Source of the DNA: Rhinopithecus roxellana
Lineage: Eukaryota; Chordata; Mammalia; Primates; Cercopithecidae
DNA: 64,000 bases
Assembly (NCBI RefSeq): GCF_007565055.1
Contig: NC_044554.1
Span: forward strand, 16,593,921 to 16,657,920
Reading direction: 5' to 3'
Part shown: piece after piece, positions 24,181 to 36,618 of the stretch
Layout of the letters: every line of letters starts with the position of its first letter
Numbering within the stretch: the first letter of the stretch is position 1
Notes under the pieces: model-generated
What the model was told of the DNA's origin: nothing
Seen by the model: the letters and a program-made list of their open reading frames with translations, nothing else
The model's database searches: none
Position numbers and translations under genes: made by a program

Positions 24181-25260
24181 CAAGCTAAGGACCCAAATAA
24201 TTCTAATACAATCTGCCTGTCTTCTCAGTGCTGCTTTCCTTTGATGCATGAAAATCTGTGTTGTGGGAAACTCTGAAGGCATTGTTTTTGTATTCTTCAG
24301 TGATGTAAGAAACAAAACTCTGTATGACCATCTAAAGAGAGGAAGTGATGGGACTGGTAAATATGGGTGGCAGCAGGGCAAGTCTATAAAAACCAAATTT
24401 AATTTTGCTGGATAATATGATCAAGGCCCTTCAAGGCTGGATTCCATCAGCATCTGATCAGCCAGCAGCATGCTGTTATTTACATAAAAGCAGGCAGAGA
24501 AGGGGTAATATTAAACTAATAGACATTATCGTATGGCTACAAACCTCTAAAACAATTCAACATTTGGGAAGTACTAAGCAACTGGAAATTTTTTCAATGA
24601 CAATAGTTTTCAGTGCAACAGGCTTAGAAATCTGCTGTCTGGCCAGAAGCCAGATTGCCGACACAAAACAGTAGAGCCACAGACCCCAGTAAGGGGAGAA
24701 TAACAGCAGCCCCAAAACTGGCACTACTAACCCTGTTTTGTATGATGCTATTTTGTTAAGAAGAAATTCATACTACAAAAACAGGGTCGTTTAGGAATTA
24801 TAAATTTGAACGATCTCACCTTTTAAGCAATGGACACATTGACAGGGTCATCAACCAGAAGGCCTGGAAGAGTCTCTACACTGCTGCCTTCTGCCAGGCG
24901 CCTCCACATACCCCAGCATCTGAGGTTGTCTGGCAGCAAAAGCCCCAACTTACCAGAGGCCTCATTATTCCTGTCCCTCAGACACAGTAACTTCTTCAAG
25001 GCCAGTGACCTCCATGAAAACTCCCCTGCCCAGATGCCTCCATCCCAGAGATCGTGAGACTGCAGGAAATGAAAGGCTGCAGCAGGGAGAGGCCTCAAAA
25101 TACAATGGTTTGGGGTTTTCCTTTTCTGTAATACTGTTCTTTACCAAGTGGAGTACTTTGAAGTGCAGAATTCAATTCAAGGATAGGACAGAAATATGCA
25201 AAATTCTTGAGAGAGCCAGAGATTATAATATGGGTAAACTGCTATTCTAAAAGGTATTAG

Positions 25261-25568
25261 GGTCCAGGCACGGTGGCTCATGCCTGTAATCCCAACACTT
25301 TGGGAGGCTGAGGTGGGTGGATCACTTGAGTCCAGGAGTTTGAGACCAGCCTGGGCAATATGGTGAAACCCATCTCTACAAAACTACAATAAATGAGCCC
25401 AGCGGGGTGGTGTGGGCCTGTAGTCCCAGCTACTCGGGAGGCTGAGGTGGGAGGATTGCTTGAGCCTGGGAGACAGAGATGGCAGTGAGCCCAGATCACG
25501 CCACTCCTCTCCAGCCTGGGCAAAAGAGTGAGACCCTGTCTCAAAAGTTAAAAATTAAAAAATAATAA
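25261..25568 (+). mobile_element. AluJ/S, full length
   Basis: Starts GGTCCAGGCACGGTGG and has an AATTAAAAAATAAT-type tail. AGGTATTAG on the left and AAGTATTAG on the right fit a target duplication. 25569-26201 has no recognised feature. Confidence 0.94.
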
Positions 25569-26201
25569 AAAGTATTAGCCTTAAAATTCAAACAATAAAA
25601 ATAAAGGAAGGGTCTTATCTATGCAGTTCCTTCTAATATTTTGAGGTGGATAAGATAACATAATACATACACAACTACCTACGAAGACTGATTATGTAAA
25701 GATATAAATAGGTATTTAGAGGGAGGAGTCACTGTTCTAATAAAATAAAACTTACAGCTTAATCAGACACATCTGATGTTATACTTAGTTATTTGTGTTA
25801 CATGGTAATAAGCTAGAGCAATAAGGAGATCACAGAAATGACTGGAATTAGGGCTATTTTACACTGCTTTAGGTTTTTTCAGGAGTTTTGTTGTTGTTGT
25901 TACCTTGATAGTTGAGAATCTTTACACCAGCAATATTATTAGTCCATCAATCAATATTACCAGCTTTCCATAATACCATAAATTTTTTTGATTATCATCA
26001 TTCACACAGATATATTCACACTGGGGGGTGGGGAAAAACAGGACTGAATCCAATTTCTTTTCACCCAGAGATTTCCTTGTTCCTCCCCCACAACTTCTGT
26101 CCATGTGCCTCACGTGTCTTCATTCTGCCAGCTCTCACTATGTATGTTAGCAATTTTTCTTAAAGTTGTCAGGTCAAAAAAAATCATCTAAAGAAAAAAC
26201 A

Positions 26202-26526
26202 GGCCAGGCGCAGTGGCTCATGCCTGTAATCCCAACACTTTGGGAGGCCCGGGTGGGCAGATCACGAGGTGAAGAGTTCGAGACCAGCCTGGCCAATATG
26301 ATGAAACCCCGTCTCTACTAAAAATACAAAAATCAGATAGGCATGGTGGCGCACGCCTGTAGTCCTAGCTACATGGCAGGCTGAGGCAGAAGAATCCCTT
26401 CAACCCAGGAGGTGGAGGTTGTGGTGAGCCGAGATCGTGACACTGCACTCCAGCCTGGGCGACAGAGCAGGACTCAGTCTCAAAAAAAAAAAAAAAAAAA
26501 AGAAAGAAAGAAAGAAAAGAGAAAAC
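26202..26526 (+). mobile_element. AluS with (GAAA)n tail
   Basis: Full-length copy with an A-run that grades into AAAG repeats at 26502-26520. Confidence 0.95.
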
Positions 26527-26863
26527 AAACAGAAAACTTTCAGGGCAATTCAATTAGCTAAATCCGAATCTCCGAGAGAAAGGCTTAGAATCTGTATATT
26601 TAACAGGCAGCACAGGTAGTTCTTATTAAGTGAGTTTGGGCAATACGCTATTATAGGGTCCGTATTTTCCCAGTCAAAATCAGAGCTCATGGATTTTTTT
26701 TAAACTGGTTAGTGAACTTATTTACAAAACAATCTCCTAAGATATACTTACCTCAAATACTTTTATAAATGAGATGGAATACAAATACATGGTTTAAAAT
26801 GATAGATATTAAATTGCATTTTGGCATATTTTATAAAATTTCCTTTTTTTCCCAGAAGACGGC

Positions 26864-27180
26864 GGCTGGGTGCAGTGGCTCATGCCTGTAATCCCAGCAC
26901 TTTGGGAGGCCGAGACGGGCGGATCGCAAGGTCAGAAGATCGAGACCATCCTGGTCAGGAGATCAAGACCATCCTGGCTAACACGGTGAAACCCTGTCTC
27001 TACTAAAAATACAAACAATTAGCCGTGGCGGCAGGCGCCTGTAGTCCCAGCTACTCGGAAGGCTGAGGCAGGAGAATGGCGTGAACCCGGGAGGCGGAGC
27101 TTGCAGTGAGCTGAGATCGCGCCACTGCACTCCAGCCTGGGCGACAGAGCGAGACTCCGTCTCAAAAAAAGAAAGAAAAG
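26864..27180 (+). mobile_element. AluY with internal 23-bp duplication
   Basis: The left arm carries 26930-26952 and 26953-26975 as near-identical tandem copies (GGTCAGAAGATCGAGACC against GGTCAGGAGATCAAGACC), where normal Alu has one. Confidence 0.95.
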
Positions 27181-27779
27181 TAAAAGCTGGCTGTACCCTA
27201 AATGAGAACCATCTTGAATGTATGGCCCCTTTCTGGCCTCGAGTTCTGAAGCATCAGAACTCCCCAGGGGAGCTGGATACTAATAGGGGAGACAGTCAAT
27301 CCTGAGCAAGGGGGTGTGGGGCTGGGGGCATGACAGGGAAGAGCAGGCCAGAACGGTGGCACAGAAAAAAGGATAGGAGAATAAAAACAGATTGGATCCC
27401 AGGCATCTGAGAGGGAGAGGGATAAAACATGTCAAAATTAAGGAAGGGGCTAAGAATGTGTTGGTGGTAGTGGTGCAATCACCCCTAGGTATTCACCACC
27501 TTCCACAGAATATACACTCTGAAGTCGTGACGACTGTCATTTATCCAGTATACCCTTTGGATACAGAATAGGGTTAGAGAAGACAAACACCATGTCTTCA
27601 GTTTCTTAAGTTCCTTCCCTAAAAACAACCAAAGCAGACTTATTTTCAGAGCCACGTAAGACATAATTGGTTATCAAAAAAGCAAGATGGACTGTCCCCA
27701 AAGAAATATACATTCCCCTAGGAATGAAGAAAATATTCTTTATTATGTACTTGTTCTATGTTAAGTACTGTGGAAGGTA

Positions 27780-27945
27780 CTCTGATGGGTGGGTCTGATA
27801 TTAATTCCACAAATTCTTCTCAAGGATCTATCAGGTGCTAAGCACTGGATTAGGTACTAAGAATACAGAACAAGAAAGAGATGGTCTGTGCCTTCATGAA
27901 ACTTACAATCTAGGGAAGACAGACATTTAAAATAAATACATATGA
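27780..27945 (+). mobile_element. L2 fragment
   Basis: TATCAGGTGCTAAGCACTGG, GGTCTGTGCCTTCATGAAAC and TTACAATCTAGGGAAGACAG match the L2 3' portion. The surrounding 27182-27779 and 27946-29002 hold nothing recognised; a 133-codon frame at 28214-28615 has no known domain. Confidence 0.75.
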
Positions 27946-29002
27946 GATCTCAAGCGGCAATAAAAATAAAAATAACTAAAATAAACACATAAATGTGAGT
28001 TGTGTGGCGGGTTTAAAATGTGTAGCCATATCCCAGATGTGCTGGAATATACTTTTAACTTTTCTGATGGCATTCAACTTAACTCTTGCATCCCCTTTCT
28101 GCTAATGAAAGGAAAATTAACTCAATCTTGTCATTTGAAGATAACTTAGCCTCTTTCAGTATAAAATTAGTCGGTATTCAAAGTTCTCCTCTTCCTTCTT
28201 CTGTTTCTTTTTCATGAGGATGGCCCAATTTCCTCCAGAAAGCCTTAACTATCCTCCAGCATCAGGGCACGAGGGGCTTCTGTGGTGTGGTTGTCCACAT
28301 GGCCCTTACTGGGTCACATTCATGCATCCACTGAGGTGCTGTTTATCACAAGTGGTATCTGGCATTCATTGCTGGTGTTCATGCTCCCTGCCATTGCTTC
28401 CAGCCCCAAAGTTCACACATGCCGCCTTTCCTGGTTCCATGGACACCTTGGCATTTTTCCACTACCCTCAAATCCCTCAGAACTCAGAACCTTTCAACAA
28501 TTTCCCCACACTATCCTGGAATGTGCAGGGTTCTGTAACGCTGTCCTCGGCCCATCCGCATTTCAAACTTGAGATGCTCCTAAATAAGTGCAGTTATTAT
28601 AGTTACCTCCCTTGATTTTGCCCCAACAGGAAACAGGGTGCCAGGGGCTTCTCTTCAGTATCTACTAGCATCTGTACTCTCACCTCTTCTGAATCTCTTC
28701 TTCCTATTTGGAGGACTGACCACACTATTAATACAACAAGCCTATGAAATGAAGAAATAGCCCAAACCTCAGTTAAGGGTGAGAATCAAGTAAAGAATGG
28801 CATACATATGGGATAACCTTGGCCCAGGAACCTAGTTCTTCTTCCCAGGGGAGGAGAAAAGAAGAGGGAAGAATTGAATTTGACTTGGTGCTTAGTCACA
28901 AGAGAAAAAGTTCCCATCTGGAAATGAATATCACAAATTATCAAATGTATATTTTCCTATTCCCAGCTGGAAACCATGCTTGTGGTGTTACACAGAACTC
29001 CT

Positions 29003-29343
29003 GGCCAGGCGCAGTGACTCACGCCTGTAATCCCAGCATTTTGGGAGGCCGAGGCGGGCAGATCATGAGGTCAGGAGATCGAGACCATCCTGGTTAACAC
29101 AGTGAAACCCCGTCTCTACTAAAAAAAAAAAAAAAAAAAAAAAAAATTACAAAAAATTAGCTGGGCGTGGTGGCGGATGCCTGTAGTCCCAGCTACTGGG
29201 GAGGCTGAGGCAGGAGAATGGCATGAACTCAGGAGGCGGAGCTTGCAGTGAGCCGAGATCGCGTCACTGCACTCCAGCCTGGGCGAGACAGCAGGACTCC
29301 GTCTCAAAAAAAAAAAAAAAAACAAACAAACAAACAAACAAAA
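29003..29343 (+). mobile_element. AluY with expanded middle A-run
   Basis: The A-rich linker between arms is lengthened by a run of about 26 A (29121-29146). The tail is (CAAA)n. AGAACTCC flanks both ends. Confidence 0.95.
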
Positions 29344-30046
29344 AAGAACTCCCTTGTGCTCAAAGTTACATTCATGCACTCCTGACTTTTCTAACTACAA
29401 AAATGTCAAAGTCTGCTACAGTTTCATCCTGACAATTTCTGGGAAGGAAAAGTAGAGGGTATTCTGAAAAGATACAGCAAGAGGTCCAGTTTAGATTAGA
29501 GAACAGGAAGGGACTGGCACAAGAGAGACAAACTTTCTCAGCCTGATAGCAGCTAACCCAGTCACAGTGCCCACAGGCAGCTGGGATCCACCAGAAATGC
29601 TGGTTTCTCCGACTTCCAGTTGTTATCACTAGTGTCCAAAATTAACCAGCAAAATTAAGTGAAATCTGATAATAATATGCATGAACATTTCCTTTAATGT
29701 TTCAAGCTGGCTTGTAACTACACCATGGGCATGAAAGCAGCAAAATCCAGACTGCAAGTAAAGCTATAGCTCAGAAATCTGTTTTCTTCAACAAATAAAT
29801 TACAAGGAGAATAGAGAGAAGTAACATGTAGATCAAGGAGAAATCATCACAATGTGTGGCACTGGCGCCTGATTTTCTTTAAAGTAACTTTAAAGGTTGC
29901 TGTTTTTAAAACAATGGGAAAATTGAATACTGATGGCCTGTTTGATGATTGTATGGAATTTGCGTTACAATTTTGGGTATGATAATTAATGTTGTGGTTA
30001 TGTTTTTCTGAAAGTTTTTTAATCTTCTAGAGAAATATGCTTCAAC

Positions 30047-30686
30047 GACCAGGCACGGTGGCTCACGCCTGTAATCCCAGCACTTTGAGAGGCCAAGGTG
30101 GGCAGATTGCTCGACCTCAGGAGTTTGAGATCAGCCTGGCCAACATGGTGAAACTAAAAATACAAATATTAGGCCACCTCTTCTAAAAATACAAATATTA
30201 GGCCGGGTGTGGTGGCTCACGCCCGTAATCCTAGCACTTTGGGAGGCCGAGGTGGGCAGATTGCCTGAGTGCAGGAGTTTGAGACGAGCCTGGGCAACAA
30301 CGGTGAAACCCTATCTCTACTAAAATACAAAAAATTAGCCAGGCGTGGCGGCGTGCACCTATAGTCCCAGCTACTTGGGAGGCTGAGGCAGGAAGATCAC
30401 TTGAACCCAGGAGACGGAGGTTGCAGTGAGCTGAGATCACGCCATTGCACTCCAGCCTGGGCAACAGAGCAAGACACTGTCTCAAAAAAAAAAATTACAA
30501 ATATTAGCCTTCATTGTGGCGGGTGCCTGTAATCCTAGGTACTCAGGAGGCTGAAGCAAGAGAATCGCTTGAACCTGGGAGGCGGAGGTTGCAGTGGGCA
30601 GAGATCGGCCGAGATCAGGTCACTGCACTCCAGCCTGGGCGACAGAGCGAGACTGTGTCTCGAAAAAAAAAAAAAAAGAGAGAGAG
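30047..30686 (+). mobile_element. AluS interrupted by a second Alu
   Basis: The outer Alu occupies 30047-30200 and 30505-30686 and is bounded by GAAATATGCTTCAA (30032-30045) and GAATATGCTTCAA (30688-30700). It also has a short tandem duplication of AAAATACAAATATTAGGCC near 30155-30204. Confidence 0.92.
30201..30494 (+). mobile_element. AluS nested in another Alu
   Basis: Full-length copy in the A-rich linker of the outer Alu; ACAAATATTA precedes it (30191-30200) and follows its A-tail (about 30497-30506). Confidence 0.94.
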
Positions 30687-31234
30687 AGAATATGCTTCAA
30701 ATATGTAAACATGAAATGATATGATGTCTGTAAGTTGCATCAAAATAATACCAATGACGGAGTGGATGAGGAGATGGATAGGAGAGGATTGGCCTCAGGT
30801 TGATGGATATTGGACTGAGTGGTGGCTACATAGGAATTAATTATGCTATTCTATCTACTTTTCTGTGTATTTAAAATCCACCACAATTAAAAATTAAAAA
30901 ACAAAAAAGCCAAAAATAAAATCTGCCTTGTAATTCTCTTCATACATGACTATGTGAATAGACAAGTACCACTAGGCACGTTGTGCCAGTGGAAAATAGT
31001 TGTCATTTCTTTATGACTATGTATACATTTAGTCTTACATACACTTACTGCCTGTCATCAGTCCAGTGCCATTCAACGGACCTAGGTTCCCAGGTTCCGC
31101 TTTACTGCTTCCATATTTGTGTGTCTTCAAGCATGTAGTTCATGTTTCTCACTTTTAACTCTAAATGGTGATGTTGTCTGCTTTTGGGGTGGTATTGGGA
31201 GAACTGTTGATGGAACATATAAAGTAGTTTAGCA

Positions 31235-31531
31235 GGCTGGGCGCGGTGGCTCAAGACTGTAATCCCAGTACTTTGGGAGGCCGAGACGGGCGGATCACGG
31301 GGTCAGGAGATCGAGACCATCCTGGCTAACACGGTGAAACCCCGTCTCTACTCAAAAATACAAAAAACTAGCCGGGCGAGGTGGCGGGCGGCAGTAGTCC
31401 CAGCTACTCGGGAGGCTGAGGCAGGAGAATGGCGTAAACCCGGGGTCGGAGCTTGCAGTGAGCTGAGACCCGGCCACTGCACTCCAGCCTGGGCGGCAGA
31501 GCGAGACACTGTCTTAAAAAATAAATAAATA
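31235..31531 (+). mobile_element. AluY, first of a tandem pair
   Basis: Old World monkey-type AluY preceded by AAAGTAGTTTAGCA (31221-31234); its AAATAAATAAAT tail runs straight into the next Alu. The matching duplication lies beyond the second copy. Confidence 0.96.
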
Positions 31532-31817
31532 GGCCGGGCGCGGTGGCTCAAGCCTGTAATCCCAGCACTTTGGGAGGCCGAGACGGGCGGATCATGAGGT
31601 CAGGAGATCGAGACCATCCTGGCTAACACGGTGAAACCCCGTCTCTACTAAAAAATACAAAAAACTAGCCGGGCGATGTGGCGGGTGCCTGTAGTCCCAG
31701 CTACTCGGGAGGCTGAGGCAGGAGAATGGCGTAAACCCAGGAGGCGGAGCTTGCAGTGAGCTGAGATCCGGCCGCTGCACTCCAGCCTGGGCGGCAGAGC
31801 GAGACTCCATATCAAAA

Positions 31818-31864
<47 letters not shown>

Positions 31865-31872
31865 AAATAAAT
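31532..31872 (+). mobile_element. AluY, second of a tandem pair, (AAAT)n tail
   Basis: Old World monkey-type AluY with a pure (AAAT)n tail of about 60 bp. AAAGTAGTTTAGCA follows at 31873-31886, the partner of the copy at 31221-31234. Confidence 0.96.
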
Positions 31873-31916
31873 AAAGTAGTTTAGCATTATGCAGTATACT
31901 AGAAGGATGTTAGGGA

Positions 31917-32090
31917 CTAGGGCTGGTTTAACATCTGTTATTAGTTCTGGCTCAGCCATTGGTCGGTCATGTGAAGGTGCAAGTTGAACAGCTCCTTTAA
32001 CTTGGTTAGTCCTCAGTTTCTTTACCTGTAAATGAAGTGCTGAGCCTGCTCTCCAAGGTCCTTTAGGCTCCAGTACTCCATGATTCATTA
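31917..32090 (-). mobile_element. MIR, antisense
   Basis: GTTCTGGCTCAGCCATTGGT, AACTTGGTTAGTCCTCAGTT and CTTTACCTGTAAATGAAG are in antisense MIR order. Confidence 0.7.
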
Positions 32091-32499
32091 GATTTTATTA
32101 CAGAATATTATAAAAGCTTATCATATAAAATACATTGCTTTTTTGCTCATAAAGAAGAACATGGTGTCTATATATATAGATAGCCTGAAGAGCATAAGTT
32201 AAATATATTTATTTTTGTTTTTATTTTGGTAGAAAGTGATTTTTAGTCTTCTATAAATAAAGAAAAGAGAATAAATAATATTTAACCACAAATGACAGTA
32301 AAAGTTCAGTTCATATCACACTGTAAGTTAATCAGGGTTATGACTATGATTTCAAGACTGTGAAATTATATGGGAACATAGAAATTAAATTATTCTTATT
32401 AATCTCCATAAACACTAGAAAAAAGTCAAGGAAACATTTTTTAAAATAAACCAACAACATAATGGTTAAAACTGAAAGAAATGATGACAGCAGCATTAA

Positions 32500-32690
32500 C
32501 AATATTAATAATTGTGGTAGCAAATTTTTATTTCACTCTTGCTGTAATATAGTAAGCACTATTTTAAGCAGTTTGCATACATTCGACTTGTTTAATTTTC
32601 ATAACGATCTTAGGAGCGGTTATTATTATTTTCTTCATCTCTAAAGTGAGGACCCTTGCCCAAAGTTAAAGAGTCAGTTTACCTGTAGGG
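32500..32690 (+). mobile_element. MIR
   Basis: TAGTAAGCACTATTTTAAGC, ATTTTCATAACGATCTTAGG and TTCATCTCTAAAGTGAGG follow the MIR core. Confidence 0.8.
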
Positions 32691-32748
32691 TGTTCTGTGA
32701 GTATCAGGTAATATTTGTGAAGTAGTGTATATGAAAATGGTTTGTAAG

Positions 32749-32920
32749 CTGGACGTGGTAGCACGTACCTGTAGTCCCAGCTACCTGGGAGGCTAAGGCA
32801 GGAGGATCACTTGAGGCCAGGAGGTTGAGGCCATCATGAGCTATGATCGAATCTGTGAATAGCCACTGCAATCCAGCCGAGGCAACATAGCAGGACCATG
32901 TCCCTTAAAAAAAAAAAAAA
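32749..32920 (+). mobile_element. Free right Alu monomer (FRAM-like)
   Basis: A single Alu right-arm-like unit with its own A-tail (32907-32920). TGGTTTGTAA before and TGCTTTGTAA after fit a target duplication. Confidence 0.88.
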
Positions 32921-33499
32921 TGCTTTGTAAAGTGACAAACATTTTAAATGCCAAACAGATGTTATTAGAATTAGGCGGAAGTTTAAATGTTTTACATATG
33001 TTTAATAATATAAGATGAAAAAATAATAAAATATTTTTAAAACATTGGAAAATCTCATTGCAAAAAGAGACAAGACATGCCTAATGAAATAATAGACTAG
33101 GCAATGATCATCAATGGCAGCCAAGACAACTAGGCGAAAAGCCAAAGGCAAACTTTATAATGAATGCATCTGGCAAAAACTCTCAAACCCACTAATAAAT
33201 GTTAACATCAAAAAGAGAGATGACCAGACATTATGCCTTCTGAGGGAGATACGCAACTGCACCCTTTGGTGAAAAACCAAAACCTGAATCTGATCAAGAT
33301 CCTAGGAAATACTGGGGACAAAAGTACACGAAACTGTTGCACAAACTAGAGAAAAGAATCAGCCAAATCCAGAATATGAGAATCATTATAGGACAAATGT
33401 CCTTGTTTCTTCAACAAATAAATTCCGGGGCGGGGGGAAGGAGGGGAGAAAAGACTTATTGTTTTAAAAATATTTGAGAGTCATGTCTAAAATGTATTG

Positions 33500-33737
33500 T
33501 GTGTAGCCCTTCTTTGGATCTTTTCATTTTTAAGTTTCTTAATGGTGTTTTCTGAGTATTGTAAATCACTTTATTGGGGGTATGTTTGGCATACAAAATA
33601 CTGTACATAATTAATGCATACAACTTGATGAGCTTGGAGATAAGTATACATCCGTGAAACCATCACCACAACCTATGCCATACACATATCCATCACCTCC
33701 AAAAGTTTCCTCCTGCCTTCCTTATTTATTTATTTAG
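33500..33737 (-). mobile_element. L1 fragment, antisense
   Basis: CTTTATTGGGGGTATGTTTG and CCATCACCACAACCTATGCC recall the antisense L1 end also seen at 50565. It lies inside the L1 3' UTR above. Confidence 0.55.
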
Positions 33738-33746
33738 AGTGTGTGA

Positions 33747-33782
<36 letters not shown>
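33738..33782 (+). repeat. (TG)n(GA)n microsatellite
   Basis: An uneven GTGTGAG start passes into a TG run, then a GA run. Confidence 0.95.
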
Positions 33783-34479
33783 TAAAAACACTTAGACCTT
33801 GTTTGGATCTTGATTTGAACAAACCAATTATTTAAAAAACTATGGGAAATTTAAGTACTAACTGGATTATTTAGTGATACTAAGGAATTATTGTTATTTT
33901 AAAGTGAGATATAGTAGTGTGGGGTATTTTTGGGCAAGGCCTTACCTATTGGTGTTACAAACAGACATATTTACATATGAAATAATGTATTTGTGTTTAG
34001 CTTCAAGAAATTTAGTGTGGGAAGGAAGTGAATATATAGATTTTAAAAGACTGGGCATGAGTCAATTATTGTTAAAGCTAGGTAATATGTGCATAAGATT
34101 TCATTATAATACCCTGTCCATTTTCATATATATGTTAATTTTTCTATAATAAAAAGACAAGAATATAAAGACAAGATGAAATGGTTAAAAATAGTCCATA
34201 GAAGCGGAAAAGAATATTATTATTTTGAAATTGAAGATACTGCAGCTAAATTTCACTTTCTGTAGGTGAAGTGAGAAATTGCATTGCAAAGTACTCTTTA
34301 AAAAAAGACAGAACCATTAGGGATTTGTCAATTTTGTTTCCCTTTCTTTGTTTAATTTAGGAATCAGGAATTTTTTTTAAAAAGTCTACATAAATCTATT
34401 ATTTAACAAAGACGTTCCCTGAGCACACACTAAATGCCAGACTCTTGTCTTACTGTATACATTTGAGGAATTTTAGTTA

Positions 34480-35009
34480 CTGTGTGAAATCCAGCTGGAG
34501 ATGCCAAGACAACACCCACAAAGCAATTAGAAATCAGAACGGGACAACACTGTAACAAAGATAGCTAGCTACTCCCCAGATTTGTGCTTCTCTTCCATAG
34601 AGAAAAGTAGTTCCAGGGATACAGACACCCAGCCAGGGGGTACATTTCCCAGCACAAGGTGGAGCCCTGTGCCTGGTTCTCACCAGCAGAAGTGTTATGC
34701 CACTTCTGCACTGAGGTGGCAAAGAAGCAGATAGACTGTCCTTCTTTCCAACTTTCAGCAAATACCAATGCCTGGGGCAACTCTGGGAGTTTTGTGTTGA
34801 AGATGGTAAAGCCTCCATCACCCTGAGTCTCCAAACGGCTGCAAAAAGCACAGTGCGCCTTTTCCCCATCCCTGCCCCCAATGCACCATTAATTATACAC
34901 TCTCACCTGTGAATAGCAAGTATAACTTCTACGGTGTTAAGCCACTGAGATTTTGGGTTTTTATCTCTTATAGAGGTTAGTTCATGTGTCAGTTGCTAAG
35001 TGGGATGTT
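34480..35009. repeat. Probable old interspersed repeat, family not assigned
   Basis: GGTGTTAAGCCACTGAGATT and TCAGTTGCTAAGTGG near the end are familiar from an old element. A 115-codon minus-strand frame (34534-34881) has no known domain and is not called as a gene. 34161-34479 shows nothing. Confidence 0.45.
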
Positions 35010-35083
35010 ACAGTGTATATTCGGAGATTAAGAAATCACTGTAATCACAAAATGTTTCATGGGGAAGGTGGAGCTTGAGCCGG

Positions 35084-35116
<33 letters not shown>

Positions 35117-35900
35117 AGACAGGGTTTTTGCTCTGTAGCCTAGGCTGGAGTGCAGTGGTGCGAACTCAGCTCAGCTCACTGCAGCCTCAGCCTCCCAGGT
35201 TCAAGTGATTCTCACACCTCAGCCTCCTGAGTAGCTGGGACTACAGGCGTGCACCACCATGCTCAGCTAAGTTTTGTATTTTTAGTAGAGATGGGGTTTC
35301 ACCATGTTGCCCAGGCCAGTCTCAAACTCCAGACCTCAAGTGATCCACCCACCTCGGCCTCCCAAAGTGCTGGGATTACAGGCATGAGCTGGCATACCTG
35401 GCCTTGAGCTGGATTTTGAACAATGAGTTGAAAGTGACTAAATGGAGAGGATGGGGAGTGGGCAGGTACCAGGATAAGGAACCAACATAGGAACCACAGC
35501 AGTAATTCACATGCAGCTAGAGGAGAGTGAGACCATCTTGATGAGTAGGTGCAGTTGGGGAACAAGGGAAGTAAGGATGAAGAGGCAGGATGGAATCAAG
35601 AGCATGGAGATTCTTAGGAATTCAGGATGTGATTCAATGACAACCACTTCTGAATTAAAATGATAAAGCTTCTGGAGTAAAAGGATGATTTATGAAAGGC
35701 CTATATTAGCAACATCAGTGAGACAAAATAAAGGAGATGGACCTGAGAGAAAAAAAGATTAGGCTACATGACTAGCTAAGAGGATGTTGCAACAATCCAG
35801 TTCTGATATAATTAGAGACCACAATGGCAAACTCAGTAGAAAGGAAGGGTGAATGTGGTCATCATCTTAAAGAACAAATCCACAGGGACTGACAACAGAG
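35010..35900 (+). mobile_element. L2, split by an Alu
   Basis: GGGGAAGGTGGAGCTTGAGC before the Alu and TTTTGAACAATGAGTTGAAA, GGGCAGGTACCAGGA and TTGCAACAATCCAGTTCTGA after it fit one diverged L2. Confidence 0.65.
35086..35403 (-). mobile_element. AluS, full length
   Basis: Antisense with a 30-base T-run (35086-35115). Near-identical CTTGAGCCGGA and CTTGAGCTGGA lie at the two edges. Confidence 0.95.
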
Positions 35901-35939
35901 AAAAAAACATGAACTCTAACATTTATTAAACCAGAAGTG

Positions 35940-36121
35940 TGTCTAGTTCTAATACCCAAAATTGTGAGTTCTATTATTTTGGGTATTATTTAATCTCGTT
36001 GAGTTTGTGTCTTCTGTAAAATGAGAGGAAAGAACCAAATGACCTGAAAGTTCTTTTCACCTGTAAAAGCCTACAGCTATAAAGTCATGAGCTGAAAAAA
36101 AAAAAAAAAAAAAAAAAAAAA
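35940..36121 (-). mobile_element. MIR-like fragment next to a poly-A run
   Basis: GTGTCTTCTGTAAAATGAGA and the text after it resemble antisense MIR. A 27-base A-run closes it (36095-36121). 36122-36319 shows nothing. Confidence 0.5.
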
Positions 36122-36319
36122 GAGTAAATGACATATTCAGTAGTAGGAGGCAAAGAAGGGGGAGTATACCAATGTATGATTGAAACATAGTTTATTTGAA
36201 CTGGAACTGGTCCTCTATACTGGATGTTTGAATTGTTACCAAGCTTTTGTATTACAAATAAAAGTACTTTAACTTTCCTAGATTTTCAATTACACCTTGG
36301 TTTTAAGAACTACATCATG

Positions 36320-36618
36320 AGCTGGGCAAGGTGGCTCACACATGTAATCCCAGTACTTTGGGAGACCAAGGTGGGAAGATTGCTTGAGCCCAGGAGTTAG
36401 AGGCCAGCCTGGTTAATACAATGAGACCCCATCTGTACAAAAAACACAAAAAATTGGCCAGGCATTGTGTCATGTGCCTGTAGCCCCAGGTATCCGGCAG
36501 GCTGAGATGGGAGGATCACCTGAGCCTGGGAGGTCAAGGCTGCAGTGAACTGTGATCTGTGGGTGACAGAGTGAGACCCTGTCTCAAAACAAAAATTAAA
36601 ACTAAAACTAAAAACTAA
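36320..36618 (+). mobile_element. AluJ
   Basis: GAGCTGGGCAAGGTGGCTCA start; the right arm is shortened before GGGTGACAGAG. The tail is AACTAAA-rich. Confidence 0.93.

Larger units (their letters stand above)
29660..30900 (+). mobile_element. Old L1 3' UTR, split by an Alu stack
   Basis: The segments up to 30045 and from 30687 join into one L1M-type 3' UTR: GTATGATAATTAATGTTGTGG on the left, then ACATGAAATGATATGATGTC, GAGGATTGGCCTCAGGTTGA and TGCTATTCTATCTACTTTTC on the right. The left limit is uncertain. Confidence 0.65.
33060..34160 (+). mobile_element. Old L1 3' UTR, split
   Basis: Segments 33060-33480 and 33783-34160 join: GAATATGAGAATCATTATAG and TTCTTCAACAAATAAATTCC on the left, TTGTTTGGATCTTGATTTGA, ACTAAGGAATTATTGTTATT and TTTCTATAATAAAAAGAC on the right. 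32931-33059 shows nothing. Confidence 0.7.

Noticed and set aside
28214..28615. 133-codon plus-strand frame
   Set aside because: No recognisable family, unbiased codon use, AT/GC-mixed intergenic setting; not supported as a gene.
34534..34881. 115-codon minus-strand frame
   Set aside because: Lies in a probable old repeat and shows no known domain.
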